A DNA stretch of 64,000 nucleotides from Pyricularia pennisetigena (Eukaryota > Ascomycota > Sordariomycetes > Magnaporthales > Pyriculariaceae): positions 691,920 through 755,919 of the forward strand of contig NC_043741.1 in NCBI RefSeq assembly GCF_004337985.1, read 5' to 3'. The position numbers and the translations under genes are program-made. The notes beneath the pieces are model-generated. The model saw only the letters and a program-made list of their open reading frames with translations, was not told the origin of the DNA and made no database searches. Below are positions 60,514-64,000 of the stretch, in pieces. Position 1 is the stretch's first letter, and every line of letters begins with the position of its first letter.

Positions 60514-62810
60514 TCAGAACGCCGGCCGTCCACCGCCCTCCTTCCACTTCTTGTGCGTGGCCGTCCTGTCCGCCGGACTTTCAACAAGGGCGCTCGAATC
60601 GTGCTCGTCTTTGTCGCTCAAGCCGGGACCGAAAGAGACGCGTCCCCCGAGTGTGCGACGGCGTGCGCCGCTGGCGCTACCAATGGCGCCACCGCCCGCG
60701 GTCGGCCCAATCCATTCCCATGCACGTCCAACCTCTCCATCGCGACCCTCCCTCTGTCCCTGCCTAACGTTGCTGTTCTGCTCCACGACGGTGCGGACGC
60801 GCTGCCAGATTCGCTCCCGCTCAGCAAGCGAGTGCTTTTCACGCAGCACATCGTCGCGCAGGTTGGGGAGGAACAGGAATGGATCGTCCTCGCCCGTCTC
60901 GTAAGCGAGCTCCTTCTGGGCCGCCAGCCGCTCCAAAACCATGTCCACGAGGCGAGGCACCTGAGCCTTGGTCGCCACGTGGCGCCGGTACTTGAAGCGG
61001 GCCCAGAAGCCACCCAGGATCAGGACGATTACAGCGCAAAGATAGAGTCTATATCGCTCCAGTCCGAGTCGGAATGTTCGTCGTAGCGAGCAGGTGAGCG
61101 GAAGTCGCGCAAGGGAGGTGGACGATAATCGGGTATGCGGAACATCGGAGGAATCTCTGGCAAGGTGGGACCAGATACGGGGCTGGTTAGTTATTTCGGT
61201 GTCAGAAGCAGATGGTTTTTGAAAAGAAAGAAATTGACACTGCCAGTTAGGGAATCGGGTTGAACTCACAAGACCTTGTCTTCCTCTTCCTCGACCTCGT
61301 CGCGGTCCTTGATATCACCGATAGCAGCCTCCCATAGGTCATCAAACTCCTGCTTTCCCATCTTCTTGCTCCTCTTCTCGCTGAGAAGGTTCTTCAGAAC
61401 CTCCTCTTCTATCGAAGGCGTTGCAGGCTTCTGCTCCTCTGGACTAGCCGCCGTCCCACACTCGTATTGTGCGCGGCGCTCCCTTAGCTCTTCCACAGCC
61501 TTATCCGCCACAGCCTTCACTCGTCGGACTTTTTCTCCGTCTGGCTCACAGGTTGGTGGAAGCGGTACAAGACCACCGAGCGAAAGCGGGTGGGGCACCA
61601 TGAGATAGTCATCCTCACAGCGGACCGAGAAATCCTCATAACAGTAGGCATGAGCAGGGCAAGGCTCACATTGGGGCTCCACAAGTATATCTGCCCATTC
61701 TGGCAGCTTTTCCTGCACATGTGGGGGCAGTATCGCTGTGGCCGGCTGGCCGAGCCCGCAGTAGCCGACCTTGATCTTTTCTTGCCGGTACCAGCCACCA
61801 TAGACGCCCAGAAGCATGAAAATGACGACCCAAAAAGGCGCCCAGCTCCGACTTTTCGGTTCAGCTTGCCTCCTGGCGACTACCCCGTGCTCCGCCTCCT
61901 CCTGCGCCAGCTCGAGCTGCTCATCAGGAGTGAATTCTTCGCCAGGCTCAACCGACGTCGGGTGCTCTGGTGTTTTGGGTCCCCTGAGCGCGCTCACAGG
62001 TATCTCATAAGTCCTCGATATCTTGCGTGACGTGGGCTCATGAATAACGGGCCCGTCGGTTCGCCGCCTCTGTGCAGACTTGTTCTTTGATACAGACAAT
62101 TCCGATCCACCCGTGGTTCGACGACGATTGCTAGGCGTCTTGACAGTTGGCGGAGAGCTCCCGCTCTGGAACGGGTTGTCGCTGGTGAAGGGGTTTCCGT
62201 CGTCAACAACAACCTCCTCCTCCTCCTCCTCCTCGGAGAGCATATTGTAGTCGCTGCGCCGAGGCGATGCGAACAGGTTCTCTGTCCTCTCGACAGGCGC
62301 CTCGAGCTTCACTGCCGGCGTGACGCTGCGCCGTGATGTTGCGCGGACCCCCAGCCGGTTGTCACCGTCGGTCTCCGTGTCTGAGGGTGCTTGGCGGCTA
62401 ACGGATCGCACGGACCGCTTGCGGGGACTCAAAGGACGCTCGACCGACGGCATTAGACGCTCCGGTTCCTCCGACTCGCGCTTAACCCGGGAGGCTTTCC
62501 TCGGCGACCTCGACCGTGTGGTGCGGGCGCGCGGCTCTGCATCAAAATCGTCCATGTCCTCCATCGAGGCAGAGTGCATCATTTGGGCATCTGTGATGCC
62601 CATGCTCGAACGTTTTGCCCGCTCCCGCTTGGCCAGGATCTTGTGCGCCTGCGGGGCGACATGGTCGTTGAAGAGCTCGATCAGCTCACCCTTCTTCGCG
62701 TTGGAGGGGAAAGGAATATTATAGGTGACCATGATGGAGCGCAGCCGGGGAATCGTCAGGGTACGAGGGTCGAACCCCGGCTGGAGGTAGTCGCTTTCTG
62801 GGTCTGACAT
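60514..62810 (-). CDS. Src1/Heh2/Man1-type inner nuclear membrane protein
   Basis: Two exons, 62810-61270 and 61156-60514, giving 727 aa. An integral protein of the inner nuclear membrane; yeast Src1/Heh1 and Heh2 tether rDNA and telomeres, and help nuclear-pore quality control. N-terminal helix-extension-helix domain (about 8-55: RTLTIPRLRSIMVTYNIPFP, KKGELIELFNDHV), then a 300-residue basic, Ser/Arg-rich nucleoplasmic region, first membrane span APFWVVIFMLLGVYGGWY, a luminal part with six or more cysteines (YCGLGQ, CEPCPAHAYCYEDFSVRCEDDY), and the second span YRLYLCAVIVLILGG, followed by a C-terminal nucleoplasmic winged-helix region. The intron acceptor (GCCAG before 61156) is inferred from frame; other AGs would break it. 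Start at 62810 (MSDPESDYLQPGFD) fits the family. Confidence 0.9.
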
Positions 62811-64000
62811 GGTGAGGATGTGAGGCGACCGAAATGTTGTCAGTGGACGGGATACTGAGGGCGGTGTGTTTGATTGAGTCTTTTTGTTTCTCCCCGGCCT
62901 TTTTTTTTTTTTTCGACAAGCAGACCGAGACGGGAAGAGCAAGTCCTAGCCTAGACGGGAAAGAAAACCACCTCTCTGGTTCCGCTGAACAAGATCGACG
63001 CCAAATCAACGGCTGGTGTCGGGACCACAGGTTTACCCGAGCGCGCAGAGAAGCAAGTGGGCAGGCAGCACAAGTGGAAAAAAGAAGAAATACAAAAACC
63101 TGAGGCCACGTTGGAGATGGAAACCAAACTAAAATTTTAACCGGCCCGTGGTCTTGGATTCAATTCGCTGCTAGCAGGGCCCGTCTCATCTTGTTCAAGT
63201 GAAGGGTAAGAATGTCATCAAAAACTTGTGGATCAAATGGACCTCGAAAGGCAGCAGCTGCTGTGGCAACACATTTCCATTATTATGTGACGTGGAGTCT
63301 CTCTCATCACACCAATACCCACACATTAGAGGAAAGCTTGGACCACTTTGACTATTTAGCGTCTCAGCTTGGCTCGGCACGTGTCAGCTTGAGCTGGCAA
63401 GCTTGATAAGTTTGACCCTAACCCTGATTGCCTGTGATGTGGCAGTTGAGCTGAGCTAAAGAACCGGTGCCAACCAGTTTACAGAACAGAATCGATTAAT
63501 CGGCCTATCTAATCTACTTGCTCTAAGACCGAAAATGGAATTCCCATCGAAACACAAACACATCTTCTCTGCGTTGCTTCCATGCATGATTCCTTTACAG
63601 TGAAGGGGATTGTCACACACCAAAATGTCGTATTCATCCTCTCAGGCCATCTCCGCTCGGCCCCCCCTTTGCGACGTTGCTCTGCCTGAAACTTCCCATC
63701 TCTGCTCAGCGTTTGCTTGCTTCTTCTCACCAGGCACGAAAGACGGGTTCCTGCTGGTACCAAATATTTTGTTTGTTGCTTCTGCCCCGGGTGAGAGGGT
63801 AAATGACGATGCACAACGGGTTCCGACTCTTTTCTGGCGCCATTTTCCCTTGACCTCCTTCCTCTCATTTTGTCCTTTGCCCTTGTTCGAAGAAAGTGCT
63901 TCCTTCCCAAGACTGACTCACTCAACTCACTTGGTATTCCAGTTCCCATCTGCTGTCTTTTTAAATATCCCAATTATAGGTCACTCCCTACCTAGACGTC
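62811..64000. other. intergenic, window edge
   Basis: Upstream region of the Src1-like gene. T13 near 62901. No gene supported to the end of the window. Confidence 0.5.

Noticed and set aside
63416..63425. CCCTAACCCT, telomere-like
   Set aside because: Fewer than two repeat units, internal and isolated; no telomere or interstitial telomeric array.

Overview
This window is nuclear DNA of a filamentous ascomycete, most likely a Sordariomycete. The evidence is short introns (about 55-160 bp) with GT...AG ends, single-gene transcription units on both strands with 0.3-5 kb spacers, and typical filamentous-fungal gene content (a NUC-1-type bHLH regulator, Src1/Heh2, Atg10, hydrophobin-like secreted proteins). 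The many A/T homopolymer tracts and pyrimidine-rich leaders remind me of Magnaporthales, but I cannot fix the genus. Exon boundaries below were worked out by hand from splice signals, reading frame and family conservation. Two runs of N (39350-40213 and 59187-59227) are assembly gaps, and both abut A/T runs.

Layout. 0.7-9.5 kb: OLA1 ATPase (-), a PPPDE/DeSI-type isopeptidase (+) and a 1,308-aa VPS9-ankyrin-PX-BAR protein of the VARP-like Vrl1 type (+). 9.5-14.2 kb: a large spacer without a credible gene but with clustered CCAAT boxes. 14.2-23.8 kb: a fungal protein of unknown function (+), a doubtful small gene (-), an NTF2-like protein with a motif-repeat tail (+) and an amino-acid permease (-). 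26-33.1 kb: GH47 alpha-1,2-mannosidase (-), ATG10 (+), a U1A/U2B''-type snRNP protein (-) and ARPC1 (+). 34-38 kb: a hypothetical gene and two divergent secreted 8-cysteine hydrophobin-like genes. 38.2-49 kb: HIS1 (5' exon lost in the gap), an MFS transporter, a 123-aa hypothetical gene, an HSP20 with a very long low-complexity N-terminus, and a NUC-1/Pho4-like bHLH factor, all on the minus strand. 49-60.4 kb is gene-poor: it holds a decayed DUF7580-type pseudogene, an intact LITAF-domain gene and a disrupted kinase-like gene. 60.5-62.8 kb: Src1/Heh2 inner-nuclear-membrane protein (-).

Most genes are single-copy housekeeping functions (translation-associated ATPase, ubiquitin-like protein turnover, endosomal traffic, N-glycan trimming, autophagy, splicing, actin nucleation, histidine synthesis, phosphate regulation, nuclear envelope) and do not form a metabolic cluster. 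The points most worth a second look are the hydrophobin-like pair that shares an intron position and phase, the Vrl1-type endosomal protein, and the DUF7580 pseudogene whose stops fit C-to-T/G-to-A decay. I found no tRNA, rRNA, CRISPR array or intact transposon.
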